Origin: Chloroflexota bacterium
Lineage (GTDB): Bacteria > Chloroflexota > UBA11872
Direction: 5' to 3'
NCBI GenBank assembly: GCA_026708035.1
Contig: JAPOVQ010000012.1
Coordinates: 16,766-80,765, forward strand
Length of the DNA stretch: 64,000 nt
Program-made: the position numbers and the translations under genes
Shown: positions 17,644-28,643 of the stretch, one piece after another
Layout of the letters: each line of letters begins with the position of its first letter
How positions within the stretch are numbered: the stretch's first letter is position 1
The notes under the pieces: model-generated
Told to the model about the DNA's origin: nothing
Seen by the model: only the letters and a program-made list of their open reading frames with translations
Databases searched by the model: none

Positions 17644-19254
17644 ATGGGGGCCGCCCGGCGTCTAGGCGCCGCGCTGGCAGCCCTCGTCGTCTGCGGCGCC
17701 GTCGTGCTGGCGGCCTGCGACCCAGTCGAGCCCGCCGCCGACGCCACCCCCACGCTCGCACCAGATCCCCGGGCCGAAACACAGGACCCCATGGTGCCCG
17801 TGGTGCGGGGGCGGCTTGAGAACCGCCTGCGGATTCCGGGGCTGGTCGAGGCCCGGGGACAGGAGATCCTGACCTTCGACGTGCCCGGCGTCGTGGGCGC
17901 CGTGCGCGGACAGCGCGGGGTGATGGTGCAGGCGGGCAGTGTCTTGATATCGCTCGATGCGGAGTCGCTGAACGCCGAGATCGGCGGCGCACGCCAGGCC
18001 CACGTGACCACCCTGGAAGAGCTTGCGGCGGTCGAGGCTCGGCTTTCCGCCGAACGGGTGGCCGCCGAGCGCGCCGTACTTGCGGCGGCGGCCGAGCGAG
18101 CCGAGCGCCAGCGGGTGTGGGAAGCGCTCACCGCGCCTGCGCCCGACCATGAGGTGATCCTCCAGCAAGCGCGCATTGCGCTGCTCGCGCAGGTGCTCAC
18201 CGACCGCCACGCGGCGGTTGAGGCCGCCGAGCGTTCGGTCGACGCGCTCATCGCGACCACGCGGGCCGAGCGTGCGCTGCGCGAGGCCGACCTGGCCGAG
18301 GCCCAGGCCGAACGCGACGCGCTGCCCGAGGACGCGTCGGCGCGCGAGTTGGCGGCAGCCGACGCGAATCTGGCCACCGCCGAGCTTGCGGTCGCCGAGG
18401 CGCGCGCGGTCGAGGAGCAAGCGGCCGGCCCGGACGGACCGCCTCGACTGCGCGCGGCCCGGCGGGCTCGGGCCGCCGCCGAGTTGGACCTGTTGACCGC
18501 GCAGGCCGACCTCGGCCGCCTGACGGCGGCCCCACCGGCCGCCGAGCTGGCCGCGGCCGAGGCGGCGCTCACCTCGGCGCAATACGAATATGACCTCGTC
18601 GCCGAGGCGCGGGCGGCGCTGGACGCCGGCACCTCGCCGCTTGCCGTGGACGCCCAGCGGTTGCGGGCCGAGGCCGAGCGTCTCGATAAACGAATCGCCC
18701 TGCTCGAGAGCCGAACGACGCAGTTGGAAATCGCGGCGCCCTACGACGCGATCATTTCGCGCGTGCTGACGGTGCGAGGGCGCGAGATTGCCCCCGGCGA
18801 CCCGGCCATCGAGCTGGCAAGAGCCACCGACCTGGTCTTCGAAGCCGTGGCCGGTCCGGCGCAAGCCGCCAACCTGCGCATCGATCAAAAGGTCAACGTC
18901 ACGCTCCGGGAGTTTGCCCAGACACCCTTCGAGGGAACGGTCGTCACACTGCCGCTGGACACGGGCGACCCGTCGGACAAGCCCTTCATCCAGCTCGCGG
19001 TGGACTGGGGCGACCAACCGGTCACGATCGGCCTGCAGGGCGTCATCAGCGTCTTGCTGGGCGCGTCCGACGGCGTGCTCAAGGTGCCCGCGACCGCCGT
19101 GTGGACCCTCAACGGTCGCTCGTTCGTCGAGACCCTGATCGACGGGCGCCGTCGCACGCTGCCGGTGACCCTGGGCATGGGAACCGATGACGAGGTCGAG
19201 ATCGTCCACGGCCTGTCCGAGGGCGACATGATCTTCGCCACCGTTCGCTCGTGA
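17644..19254 (+). CDS. HlyD/MacA-type adaptor lipoprotein of an ABC exporter
   Basis: A 536-residue membrane-anchored adaptor. ATG 17644 opens a lipoprotein signal (GAALAALVVCGAVVLAAC, Cys about residue 26); then a biotinyl-lipoyl-like half (GRLENRLRIPGLVEARGQEILTFDVPG), a very long Ala/Glu/Arg coiled-coil hairpin (about residues 110-350) and the second lipoyl half plus barrel (LEIAAPYDAIISRVLTVRGREIAPGDPAIELA). The coiled coil is longer than in MacA. It is the first gene of a four-gene exporter; its stop overlaps the permease start as GTGA. As a lipoprotein in a presumably single-membrane cell it would act on the outer face of the membrane. Confidence 0.85.
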   Translation: MGAARRLGAALAALVVCGAVVLAACDPVEPAADATPTLAPDPRAETQDPMVPVVRGRLENRLRIPGLVEARGQEILTFDVPGVVGAVRGQRGVMVQAGSVLISLDAESLNAEIGGARQAHVTTLEELAAVEARLSAERVAAERAVLAAAAERAERQRVWEALTAPAPDHEVILQQARIALLAQVLTDRHAAVEAAERSVDALIATTRAERALREADLAEAQAERDALPEDASARELAAADANLATAELAVAEARAVEEQAAGPDGPPRLRAARRARAAAELDLLTAQADLGRLTAAPPAAELAAAEAALTSAQYEYDLVAEARAALDAGTSPLAVDAQRLRAEAERLDKRIALLESRTTQLEIAAPYDAIISRVLTVRGREIAPGDPAIELARATDLVFEAVAGPAQAANLRIDQKVNVTLREFAQTPFEGTVVTLPLDTGDPSDKPFIQLAVDWGDQPVTIGLQGVISVLLGASDGVLKVPATAVWTLNGRSFVETLIDGRRRTLPVTLGMGTDDEVEIVHGLSEGDMIFATVRS

Positions 19255-22147
19255 TCTTCTCGGGGGTCGGCGCCGCCGGGCGCACCGTGCTGGCCCTCGT
19301 CGGATTCGCCGCGCGGAGGCTGCGCAGAAACCCGATACACGCCCTCACCACGCTGCTGGGACTGTCTCTCACGGTCGGCGTGGTCACCGCCGTGCCGCTC
19401 TACGCCGAGGGCATGAGCACCCGCCTGCTGCGCGAGCACCTGCGCGCCTCGCCGGAGCCGCTCGACCTGGGCGTGGTGATCGAGCACGGCGAAGCGCAGC
19501 TGCCGGACGATCTCACGACATCGCTGGCGGCATACCGGCGAGCCGACCGGTTCTTGGGTGAGGCCGTCGCGACCCATCTGGGCGTTCCCTCGTCAGCCAT
19601 CGTGCGCTTGGTGAAATCCGACAACCGGCACCTGCTCTTCACAACCGACGACCCGGACGCGCCCCTGCGCGAGGGCGTTCCGTGGGGCGGGTTGGCCGCG
19701 ATTTCCGGGCTGGCCGAAAACGTCGAAATACTGGAAGGCCGCGCGGCCACTGACGAGGTCTACACGCTGCGCATGCCGTCCGGCGCGCTGGTTCCCCTGG
19801 TGGAGGCCGTTGCCGCAACGGACATGCTCGACGCCGGGGGCCTGGTGGTTGGGGACCAGGTGCAGCTGCGCTTCGGCGACCCGCGGGCGCTTGACACACC
19901 GCAGGCGGTCGTCGCCGTCGACATCGTGGGACGCTTCGCACCCATCGACGGGCGCCACGCCTACTGGCCCGAGGATGTCGAGGAGCTGACGGCGCGCACC
20001 CTGTTCACGCCGCCGGCCGCATTCGTCGACGGTCTGCTGGCGCGCTATCCCGACGTTTCGCATCCGCGGCTCCTGGACCGCGCGGTGTGGTTCGCTCCGC
20101 TGGACGCCGTCGCGCTGCAGGCGTCGTCCGCCGGTCGGACGCGCGAGGGAATCTTCGCCGTGCGCACGATTGCCGAGCGGGTGCTGCCGTATATGAGCGT
20201 GCAGACTCGCTTGGAGCGCGACCTCGAACGGTTCGAGGGCCGCCTGGTGGTGCTCACCGTGGCCCTGCTGGCGCTCAGCGTGCCCATTGTCCTGATGGTG
20301 CTGGGGTTCATGCGGCTCTCGGTGTCGCTGGCCATCGAACGGCAGCGCCAGGAGGTGGCGCTGCTGCGCAGCCGCGGGGTGGGCGTGATCCAACTGGTCG
20401 GCGTGTATCTCATCGAGGGGCTGCTGATCGGGGCGCCGGCGCTGGCAATAGGCCTGGTGCTGGGCGTGGGCTTTGCCCAGGCCATCGGACAGACGGCGAG
20501 CTTTCTAGCCTTCGACGCCCGAGCGCCGCTGGACATTGCGCTGACGGGGAACCAGGTTGCCGTTGGCGCAGCGGCAATCGGGGTCAGTCTGCTGGCGATG
20601 CTGGGGCCGGTCGTGGCGGCGGCCCGACTGAGCATCGTGGGCGCCAAGCAGCAGGCCTCGCGGAGCCTCGATCGACCGCTCTATCAACGGCGGCTGCTCG
20701 ACGTGCTGCTGCTGGCAGCGGCGGTTGCAGGGTTCTACCTGTTGCGGACCGTGGACGCACTGCCCGGCGAGACCGAGGACGACCTGCTGCTGGCCGACAC
20801 GCTGCTGGTATTGGCGCCGATACTCTTTATCTTCGCGGTTTCGGTCTTCGCCCTCCGCGCCTTTCCGCATCTCGTGCGGACGCTCGCCGCGCTCACCTCG
20901 CGGGTATCCGGCGTCAGCGCCTTCGTGGCCCTGCGCCAAATCGGACGCAGCCCGGCCCACTACACCAGCCTCGTCTTGCTGCTCTCGCTGACCTTTGCCC
21001 TGGGGGCCTTCAGCGCGTCGTTTGCGGCCACGATCGATCGCAACATCATCGATCGCGTCTACTTCGCGACCGGGGCCGACGCCCGAATTGTCGAGAGCGG
21101 GCACTTCGACGCCGACACTCAATCCTGGTACATCGCCCCGGTGGATCGGCACCTGGACGTGGTGGATGCCGGCGGCCGGCAGGTCGTCACGGAAGCGGCG
21201 CGACACTGGGTCAAGAACGCGCTGTTGCACGTCGACACGCCGTCGGTGAACGCACTGCGCGAGGTTCGGCTGCACGCGGTCGACCCGATTCCCTTCGCCC
21301 GGACCGTCGCGTGGCGCGAAGACTACGCGCCGGCTTCGCTCAACGGGCTCGCCAATGCGCTCGCCGCCGACGACCGCGGCGTGATCCTGGAGCGCGCACC
21401 GTTTCACGAGACCATGGGCGTGCAGCTTGGCGATTCCGTGACGATGGAGATCAATCGGGTGGTGGTGCCGTTCGTGGTGGTGGGCTGGATGGATGCGCTG
21501 CCGGGCCACAGTCGAGGTTTCGGCTCATTCGCCCTCGCCAATCTCCCCTACGTCGACCGCGTGGTTGGGCGCTCGCCGTGGGGGACCTATGTGCAGCTGC
21601 TGCCCGACGCGCCGGCCCAGGAACTCATCCAACCCTTGAACGACCTCGACATCCGGGCGCTGCGCACCGTGGACGCCAGGGACGAAATCGTCCAAGCGCG
21701 CCGCGACGCCGTGCTCGTCGGCACGTTTGGCTTGCTGACGCTGGCGTTCATCGTTGCCGCGGGCCTCACCCTCAGCGGCTTCGGCATGCACGCGGTCCTG
21801 TCGTTTCGCCGGCGCGTGCAGGAGTTCGGCATCCTGCGCGCCATGGGGATTTCCACGCGCCAGATGGCCGCCATCGTGGCGCTGGAGCAAGGATTTCTGG
21901 TGCTGCTCGGCACGGCCGTGGGGACGGCCATCGGCATGGTGACCGCCGCGCTGTTCGTGCCGTTCCTCGAGCTCAGCGCCGGAGAGCGCGAGGCGTTTCC
22001 ACCCTTCATCGTCGATAGCGCCTGGGACGACGTCGCCAAGATCTACGTGGTGTTCGGCGTGCTCATCGCCGCGGCGTTGCCGCTCTCGATTTGGCTCCTG
22101 CGGCGCGTGCGCACCCACGAGGCCATCAAGTTTGGCGAGGAATCCGG

Positions 22148-22151
<4 letters not shown>
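19251..22151 (+). CDS. FtsX/MacB-like ABC permease, 966 residues
   Basis: A large permease with two FtsX-type domains, about ten membrane segments and two large extracytoplasmic domains. Segments include LTTLLGLSLTVGVVTAVPLY near the start, the cluster around residues 325-465, and the C-terminal FtsX unit from GTFGLLTLAFIVAAGLTLSG to VFGVLIAAALPLSIWLLRRV, with the FRRRVQEFGILRAMGISTRQM coupling motif typical of the family. Another copy of that motif, AIERQRQEVALLRSRGVGVIQL, lies near residue 365. It is coupled by overlaps to the adaptor before and the ATPase after. Cargo is unknown; relatives export lipoproteins, peptides or lipids. Confidence 0.87.
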
Positions 22152-23053
<902 letters not shown>

Positions 23054-23078
23054 CTCCGGTGGCCGACGCTCGATTTCC

Positions 23079-23106
23079 GGTGGCCCACGCCGCGTGCAGC
23101 GTGGGA
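23079..23106. repeat. Palindromic repeat between the two ATPase genes
   Basis: GTGGCCCACGCCGCGTGCAG followed by CGTGGGA; the arms CCCACGC and GCGTGGG pair. The same unit occurs near 9181, 59335, 59381 and 62706. It sits inside an operon, so it is in the message between the two ATPases. Confidence 0.7.
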
Positions 23107-23141
23107 GTGCAAATGATGTCCAAAGTGATCGTGGGGGCATC

Positions 23142-23915
23142 GTGAGCGCGTCTCCGTCGTCGGCGGTCGTGCAACTGCTCGACGTCTCGCGCCGCTTTGG
23201 CGAGGGCCTCGCCGCGGTGACGGCCGTCGCCGGCGCGACGTGGGACATCGCCCGCGGTGAGCTCCATGCGCTGCGCGGACGGTCCGGCTCGGGCAAGACG
23301 ACCCTGCTTAATCTGATTGGCGGCCTGGACCTGCCAACCGAAGGACGGGTGGTGTTCGACGGCGCCGATCTTGGAACACTGAGCGAGGACGAGCTGGCCG
23401 GCGTGCGTCGCCGCAGTCTCGGGTTCGTGTTTCAGACGTTCGCCCTGCTTCCGGTGCTTTCGGCGCGGGAGAATGTGGAGTTGGCCCTGCGCGTGGCCGG
23501 CGCCCCGTCGGCGACGTGGAGCGAGCGCACGCGCGAGGTGCTGCGGCTGGTCGGCCTGGAGTCGCGCGCGGATCACCGCCCGTTCGAGCTAAGCGGGGGC
23601 GAGCAGCAGCGGGTGGCCATCGCCCGCGCTATCGCCAATCGACCCGACGTGCTGCTGGCCGACGAGCCCACGGGCGAGCTGGACAGCAACACCGGACTCG
23701 AGATCATGCTGCTCTTCCGCCACATCGTGGCCGCCGAGGGCGTGACCGCCGTGGTGGCGACCCACGATCCGGCGCTGAGCCAGATCGCCGACCAGACGAT
23801 GGTCATGCGCGACGGGCATCTCGCCGAAGCTGAAGGACCGCTGGACTTCGACCTGCCGGACCTGATCCAGCACGTGGAGATCGTGGATCCCGACGCGACG
23901 GCGCGCACGCCGTAG
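23142..23915 (+). CDS. Second MacB/LolD-type ABC ATPase of the exporter
   Basis: A 257-residue ATPase: Walker A GRSGSGKTT, Q-loop FVFQTFALLPVLSARENVELAL, signature [17 protein letters not shown], Walker [16 protein letters not shown], switch VATHDPALSQI. Without the C-terminal extra domain of its neighbour. GTG 23142 is preceded by GGGGGC. Having two distinct ATPases and one 966-residue permease suggests that the exporter uses an ATPase heterodimer, one subunit per FtsX half. It follows the first ATPase after an 88-bp gap containing a palindromic repeat. Confidence 0.9.
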   Translation: MSASPSSAVVQLLDVSRRFGEGLAAVTAVAGATWDIARGELHALRGRSGSGKTTLLNLIGGLDLPTEGRVVFDGADLGTLSEDELAGVRRRSLGFVFQTFALLPVLSARENVELALRVAGAPSATWSERTREVLRLVGLESRADHRPFELSGGEQQRVAIARAIANRPDVLLADEPTGELDSNTGLEIMLLFRHIVAAEGVTAVVATHDPALSQIADQTMVMRDGHLAEAEGPLDFDLPDLIQHVEIVDPDATARTP

Positions 23916-24062
23916 AGCCAATGTGATCGCCAACCGTATGATGGACGCACGAGAAAGCGTGCTAGATTGACACCAGCTATGGGCGTCAAATACGCAGCTC
24001 AATGTTGCATTGCAAACAGTGTTGATCAATCACTTGTTCGTGCTAGCTAGATAGGTAGTTAT

Positions 24063-24287
24063 GTGCCTCCTGAAGCAAATGTAGAACCGACCTATGACAC
24101 TCTTTTATTTCTTGCCTTCTCGGCGTTTATCGCATGGTTTATCGCGGTTGCAGCACTCGTCGTTGCTCACTTCAAGCGCACCGATTACAATGCCGATAGC
24201 TTACGTAGACGCGTAAGCATCTTCGTTGGATGCGTGATTGTTGCCTGGGTTGTGTTTCTTGTATTGTTCCTCAACTCGTTCTCGTAG
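24063..24287 (+). CDS. Small two-helix membrane protein of unknown function
   Basis: 74 residues with two membrane segments (TLLFLAFSAFIAWFIAVAALVV and VSIFVGCVIVAWVVFLVLFL) linked by a basic loop (AHFKRTDYNADSLRRR). GTG start at 24063 with no clear ribosome site. The stretch 23930-24290 is clearly lower in GC than its surroundings, suggesting acquired DNA. No family recognised. Confidence 0.5.
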   Translation: MPPEANVEPTYDTLLFLAFSAFIAWFIAVAALVVAHFKRTDYNADSLRRRVSIFVGCVIVAWVVFLVLFLNSFS

Positions 24288-24389
24288 GGATTCGTTGACG
24301 GACAAAGGGGCGGTCAGCCGGCGAGGCCGACCGGCGTCGAGGCGTGCAATCGTTCTAGTGCTGCGCGCACGCAAGGGAGCAAGAGCAAT

Positions 24390-26033
24390 ATGCAACCAGA
24401 CTTGATCACACTGCCGCCGGACGTCGAGCGGCCCATGGTGGTCCGACGGCGCGACGGGCGCCTCGATGGCTTCTTTCTCAAGGACGCGGACATCCCGACG
24501 CCGCGCGTCGCGCGCATCGTCTCGCACGACGACGGGCGCACCTGGGACGAAGCGCCCGACGTGCTGACATTGCCCGAAACCGGCGGGCTGTGGGGCGGCC
24601 TGGAAGTGCTGGCGGACGCCGACGACGAGGTTCACTGCTTCTTCATGCACGACCGCGGCTCAGGGGTCTTCGGCGCGCCGCTGGCCGGCGAAGGCGTGGC
24701 CCACGAGGGCCCCTACCACGGCAAGTTTCTCGACATCTGGCACCTCAAATCGCGCGATGGCGGCGACGCATGGACCGAGCCGAAGCGGATCTGGGAAGGC
24801 TTCACCGGCGCGCTGAACAGCGTCATCCAGCTTCGCGGCGGCCGCATCGTGCTGCCGTTTGCATCGGCCACGGGCCAGACCTGGGCGCACCGGGTCGATA
24901 CCGGGCTGGACGCGTTCAGCTTCGCCGGCGCCTTCTACTCGATGGTGGTCTACTCCGACGACAGGGGCGATACCTGGCGCCAGGGCACCCGCGACATCAA
25001 GTCGTGGGCGCCGATTCCGGCCTACGGCGCCGACGAGCCGGTGATCATCCAGAAGCTCGATGGGCGCGTCTGGATGCTGCTGCGCACGCAGACCGGCCGC
25101 CTCTACGAGTCGTTCTCGGACGACGGCGCGGAGTGGTCCGTCGCGCGCCCGACGCCGCTCGTTTCGTCGGACTCACCGGTCGGCCTCGTGCGCCTCAGCG
25201 ACGACCGCCTGGTGCTGCTTTGGAACTGCTGCCAGCGGTTTCCCTACGCCTACGGCGGGCGTCACGTGCTGCACGCGGCCGTATCCGAAGACGACGGCCT
25301 GACCTGGCGCGGCGCCCGCGAGGTGCTGCGCGACCCGCGCCGCCACGATCCGCCGCCCACCAAGGGGGACTTCGGCACCGCCTATCCGTTCCCGGTAGTG
25401 ACGAGCGACGACGCGGTGATCATCGTCTCGGGCCAGGGCGAAGGCCGCGTGTTGATGGTGCGGCTGGATCCGGCATGGCTCTACGAGACCCGGCAGTCCA
25501 GCGACTTCGCAAACGGGCATGAGGATTGGTCGATCTTTGGTACGGCAGGCGTCCAGCGGCAGCCGCATCCGGACCGCGCCGTCGCCTTCGCCCTGCGCCT
25601 CACCAAGCAAGAGCCCGGCCGCACGGCCGCGGCGGTCTGGAACTTCCCCGCCGGACGGCGGGGACGCGTACAAATCCGATTGCGCGTGGAAGGGGGCGCC
25701 GGTCCGTTTCGGCTCAGCCTCACGGATCACTTCTCCACCCCGTTCGACCCCCAGGACCAGTTCCACAACACCTTCAACGTCCCGGTCGCGCCGGAGGGCC
25801 GGATCGCTGGCGAACCCGCGCTCGAGACCGGTCGCTGGCACACGGTCGAGCTGGCGTGGGACACGCAGGAGGAGCGCGCATGCCGCGTTTCGGTCGACGG
25901 GCGCCAAGTCACGGCGGTGCCTCAGTTACACGAGACTCTCGGAGTGAACTACCTGCGCGTCGTCGCTCTGTCAGAGCCCCACGACCACGCCGGTCTGTGG
26001 ATCGAGTCGACGACCGCCGACGTGGAGCCCTGA
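24390..26033 (+). CDS. Asp-box propeller with C-terminal jelly-roll domain, sialidase-like
   Basis: 547 residues. The first 370 are a beta-propeller with Asp-box turns SHDDGRTW, SRDGGDAW, SDDRGDTW, SDDGAEW and SEDDGLTW; residues about 375-540 look like a concanavalin/laminin-G type jelly roll (PGRTAAAVWNFPAGRRGRVQ, WHTVELAWDTQEERACRVSVDGR), a common carbohydrate-binding partner. No signal peptide, so probably cytoplasmic. Enzymatic specificity cannot be deduced; glycan hydrolysis is the obvious guess. It converges with an MFS gene, with one base between the stops. Confidence 0.77.
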   Translation: MQPDLITLPPDVERPMVVRRRDGRLDGFFLKDADIPTPRVARIVSHDDGRTWDEAPDVLTLPETGGLWGGLEVLADADDEVHCFFMHDRGSGVFGAPLAGEGVAHEGPYHGKFLDIWHLKSRDGGDAWTEPKRIWEGFTGALNSVIQLRGGRIVLPFASATGQTWAHRVDTGLDAFSFAGAFYSMVVYSDDRGDTWRQGTRDIKSWAPIPAYGADEPVIIQKLDGRVWMLLRTQTGRLYESFSDDGAEWSVARPTPLVSSDSPVGLVRLSDDRLVLLWNCCQRFPYAYGGRHVLHAAVSEDDGLTWRGAREVLRDPRRHDPPPTKGDFGTAYPFPVVTSDDAVIIVSGQGEGRVLMVRLDPAWLYETRQSSDFANGHEDWSIFGTAGVQRQPHPDRAVAFALRLTKQEPGRTAAAVWNFPAGRRGRVQIRLRVEGGAGPFRLSLTDHFSTPFDPQDQFHNTFNVPVAPEGRIAGEPALETGRWHTVELAWDTQEERACRVSVDGRQVTAVPQLHETLGVNYLRVVALSEPHDHAGLWIESTTADVEP

Positions 26034-26034
26034 T

Positions 26035-27228
26035 CTAGCGATCGGAGGATGAGTCGGGCGCCCGCCGCTTCCACGGCAGGTCACCCACGACTCGCCAGCC
26101 GATGACGCCCGCCAGGCCCAAGAGCACGGCCATGGCGATTCCCACGAACTCGTAGCCGCGCACATCGAGCAGGAAACCCACCGCCGGCGCGACGCCGAGT
26201 TGGACGAGCGAGCCCATGGTCAGCAGCACGCCCAGCGACCGTCCCACGTAGGCCTTGGGCACCCGGTCGCCGATGAGCACCGACGGAAGCACCGCCCCCA
26301 GTCCGGTGACCGCGGACAGCGCGCCCGCGGCGATGAACACTCCCAATCCGAGCGGCAGCGTGAGCAGCACCGCCGCGCCGAAGGCGCCCAGCACCATGGC
26401 GTAGAACGCGCTGCCGCGGCCGGCGCGGTCCATCAGGTTGCCGCTCAGGAAGGTGAGCACGGCTCGGGCGGCGCTCATGGCGGAAATCGCCACTCCCACG
26501 ACGGCGGGCGTAAAGTCAAGTCCCTCGCCGGCATAGAGCGGCAGGATCACGCGGCTTTGCCCGACGACCGGACCGGTGAGCAGCATGGCCAAGGCGATGA
26601 TGGGCCAGACCACGCGGGGCAGTCGCAGGTCGCCGAGGCTGAACATGCGAGGACTTCGCTCCGGACGCGAGGGCGCCCCGCCGCGAACGATGGCCGGAAT
26701 GACAGCCGCGACGCAAAGACAGAGCGCGGCCGGAAGAATGAGCGCCGCCCGCCAGTCGAACGCGGCGGCAACCACGCCCGCCAGCGCCGGACCGATGAAC
26801 GCGCCCACCTGGACGCCGGACATGACGCGCGACGTTGCGCGGCCACGCTGCTCGGGGTCAGCCTGCGCCACGGTATAGGCGATGCTGCTGGTGATCATGA
26901 ACGTCGCGCCCACCGTGGCGATGAGGTTGCCTGCCAGCAGAATCAGGTATCCCGGCGACAGCGCCATGAGCAGCGTGCCGGCGGCGAGCCCCGCAGCCCC
27001 GGCGGCAATCGGCACGCGGGCGGGCAGGCGGTCGGCAACCATGCCAGCCGGAATGTTGGTGAGCATGCCCGCCAGCGCCTGCGCCGAGAAGATCAGTCCA
27101 AGCTGGGCGAAGGTGAGCCCAAACTCGTCGCGAATCACCACGAGCAATGGGCCCGGTGCGGTGGCCACCACGGCCGTCACCGCCAGGACGGCAAAGACCG
27201 TGACGAAATCGGCGCGTGGTCGTGCCAT
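26035..27228 (-). CDS. MFS transporter, 12 membrane segments
   Basis: A 397-residue MFS protein (MARPRADFVTVFAVLAVTAVVATAPG). Motif A-like GMVADRLPARVPIAAGAAGLAAG lies in loop 2-3 and motif A' (GNLMDRAGRGSAFYAMVLG) in loop 8-9. The EQRGRATSRVMSGVQVGAFIGPALAG stretch resembles drug or sugar efflux families. Substrate is unknown. Confidence 0.82.
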   Translation of the reverse strand: MARPRADFVTVFAVLAVTAVVATAPGPLLVVIRDEFGLTFAQLGLIFSAQALAGMLTNIPAGMVADRLPARVPIAAGAAGLAAGTLLMALSPGYLILLAGNLIATVGATFMITSSIAYTVAQADPEQRGRATSRVMSGVQVGAFIGPALAGVVAAAFDWRAALILPAALCLCVAAVIPAIVRGGAPSRPERSPRMFSLGDLRLPRVVWPIIALAMLLTGPVVGQSRVILPLYAGEGLDFTPAVVGVAISAMSAARAVLTFLSGNLMDRAGRGSAFYAMVLGAFGAAVLLTLPLGLGVFIAAGALSAVTGLGAVLPSVLIGDRVPKAYVGRSLGVLLTMGSLVQLGVAPAVGFLLDVRGYEFVGIAMAVLLGLAGVIGWRVVGDLPWKRRAPDSSSDR

Positions 27229-27558
27229 ATGCGCGCGGTGTCGAAGGCCGTTTCGGGTTGTGGCTAGGCCATGCTACGTCGCGTTGCCGCCTTGGGTTGC
27301 GTGCGGGCGGGTTTCAAACCCGCCCCTACGCTCGCGGCCAGAGGTGTCTGGTAGGGGCAGGTTTCCAACCTGCCCGTGCCACCGAGCATCTGCCGGCGGC
27401 AGCCCGAGCGGCAGGCGCCGTGGCAACCGCGCCGATGTGTAGTACAAATGGCCCCGCGCGGGTCCTTGCCCCGGCGCGAAGGCCCGCATCCCCACCCATG
27501 GTGAGTACCAGATCACGTTTGCGTTGTCGGCGGCTGCACCCAGGATTCGCGACAACGC
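27229..27558. repeat. Intergenic repeats upstream of the desaturase
   Basis: Two palindromes of the same family in tandem: GGGCGGGTTTCAAACCCGCC with CCTAC tail (27305-27330) and GTAGGGGCAGGTTTCCAACC with TGCCC (27351-27378). The rest (27380-27558) shows no gene and no other structure I could identify. Confidence 0.65.
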
Positions 27559-28629
27559 GTGGCGTCTGACGGGCCTGCCCAGCTAGGCGCGGCGACCTCG
27601 GGTCCCACGAGATCGATGCTCCCGCCGTCGCCGGACTACGCGGAGCTCAAGCGCCGAATCAAAGCCGCGGGGCTGCTCGAGCCGCAGCCGCGCTATTTCG
27701 CCTTGAAATTCGCGAGCACGGCGCTGCTATACGCGATCAATATCGCCATCGTGCTCGTGTTCGATCACCCCGCCGTCGTCCTGGCGGCCGCAGTCTTTCT
27801 CGGGTTCGTGTTCACGCACGTGGGATTCCTGGGGCACGACCTGGCCCATCGGCAAATCACCCACCGTTCGCGCCTGGTCTCGTCGCTTGGGCTCGCCATC
27901 GGCAACCTGCTCATCGGCGTGAGCTATTCGTGGTGGACGGCGAAGCACAACCAGCATCATGCGACGCCGAATCACAGCGAGCAGGACCCGGACCTGGACT
28001 ATCCCATGCTGGTCTTCGAGTCGGCGCGGATCAAGGACCGCAAGCGCGCGTTCTACCCCGTCATCGCCTACCAGGCGTTTCTCTATCTATTCCTGGGCGC
28101 GTTTCAGGCGTTTGGGATGCGGGCGCAGGCCGTGGCGCAGGTGCTGAGCGGCCGGTCCCCGCGCCGAACGGCCGAAGGGCTGGCGCTGGCGCTGCACGCG
28201 CTGCTCTACGTCGCGCTATTGATTCAAATCGGCCATTGGGGACTGGGCCTGGCGTTCCTCTTCATTCATCAGATGACGTTCGGGCTCTACAACACGCTGG
28301 TGTTTGCCCCCAACCACAAGGGCATGCCGATGATCGACGAATCCAACCGCATGGACTATCTGCGGGAACAGGTGCTCACCGCGCAGAACGTGACGGCGCA
28401 TCCGGTGACTGATTTCGTCTACGGCGGACTGAACTATCAGATCGAGCACCATCTGTTTCCAGCCATGGCGCGCAACCGGTTGCGCTCGGCACAGCCGCTC
28501 GTGAAGGCCTTTTGCGCCGAGCGCGGGATCGACTATGCCGTGACGGGACCGCTGCAGGGACTCATCGAGCCGCTGCGGCATCTGCACGCCGTCTCGGCGC
28601 CGCTGCGTCGAGGGTCGCGAGCCGCGTAG
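27559..28629 (+). CDS. Membrane fatty acid desaturase (acyl-lipid type)
   Basis: 356 residues with about four membrane segments and the three His boxes of di-iron desaturases: HDLAH (GFLGHDLAHRQITH), HNQHH (WWTAKHNQHHATPNH) and QIEHH (GGLNYQIEHHLFPAM). The Gln-type third box is typical of front-end desaturases (delta-5/delta-6) and related bacterial acyl-lipid desaturases, but no cytochrome b5 domain is present. It introduces a double bond into lipid acyl chains. GTG 27559 is assumed; ATG 27616 (MLPPSPDYAELKRR) is equally plausible. Confidence 0.88.
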   Translation: MASDGPAQLGAATSGPTRSMLPPSPDYAELKRRIKAAGLLEPQPRYFALKFASTALLYAINIAIVLVFDHPAVVLAAAVFLGFVFTHVGFLGHDLAHRQITHRSRLVSSLGLAIGNLLIGVSYSWWTAKHNQHHATPNHSEQDPDLDYPMLVFESARIKDRKRAFYPVIAYQAFLYLFLGAFQAFGMRAQAVAQVLSGRSPRRTAEGLALALHALLYVALLIQIGHWGLGLAFLFIHQMTFGLYNTLVFAPNHKGMPMIDESNRMDYLREQVLTAQNVTAHPVTDFVYGGLNYQIEHHLFPAMARNRLRSAQPLVKAFCAERGIDYAVTGPLQGLIEPLRHLHAVSAPLRRGSRAA

Positions 28630-28643
28630 GCGGCCGCTCGGCC

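Noticed and set aside
16595..17992. N-terminal extension of the sugar isomerase to 17992
   Set aside because: The extra residues are Arg/Pro-rich antisense to the adaptor gene; a strong GGGAGGTGA supports ATG 17467.
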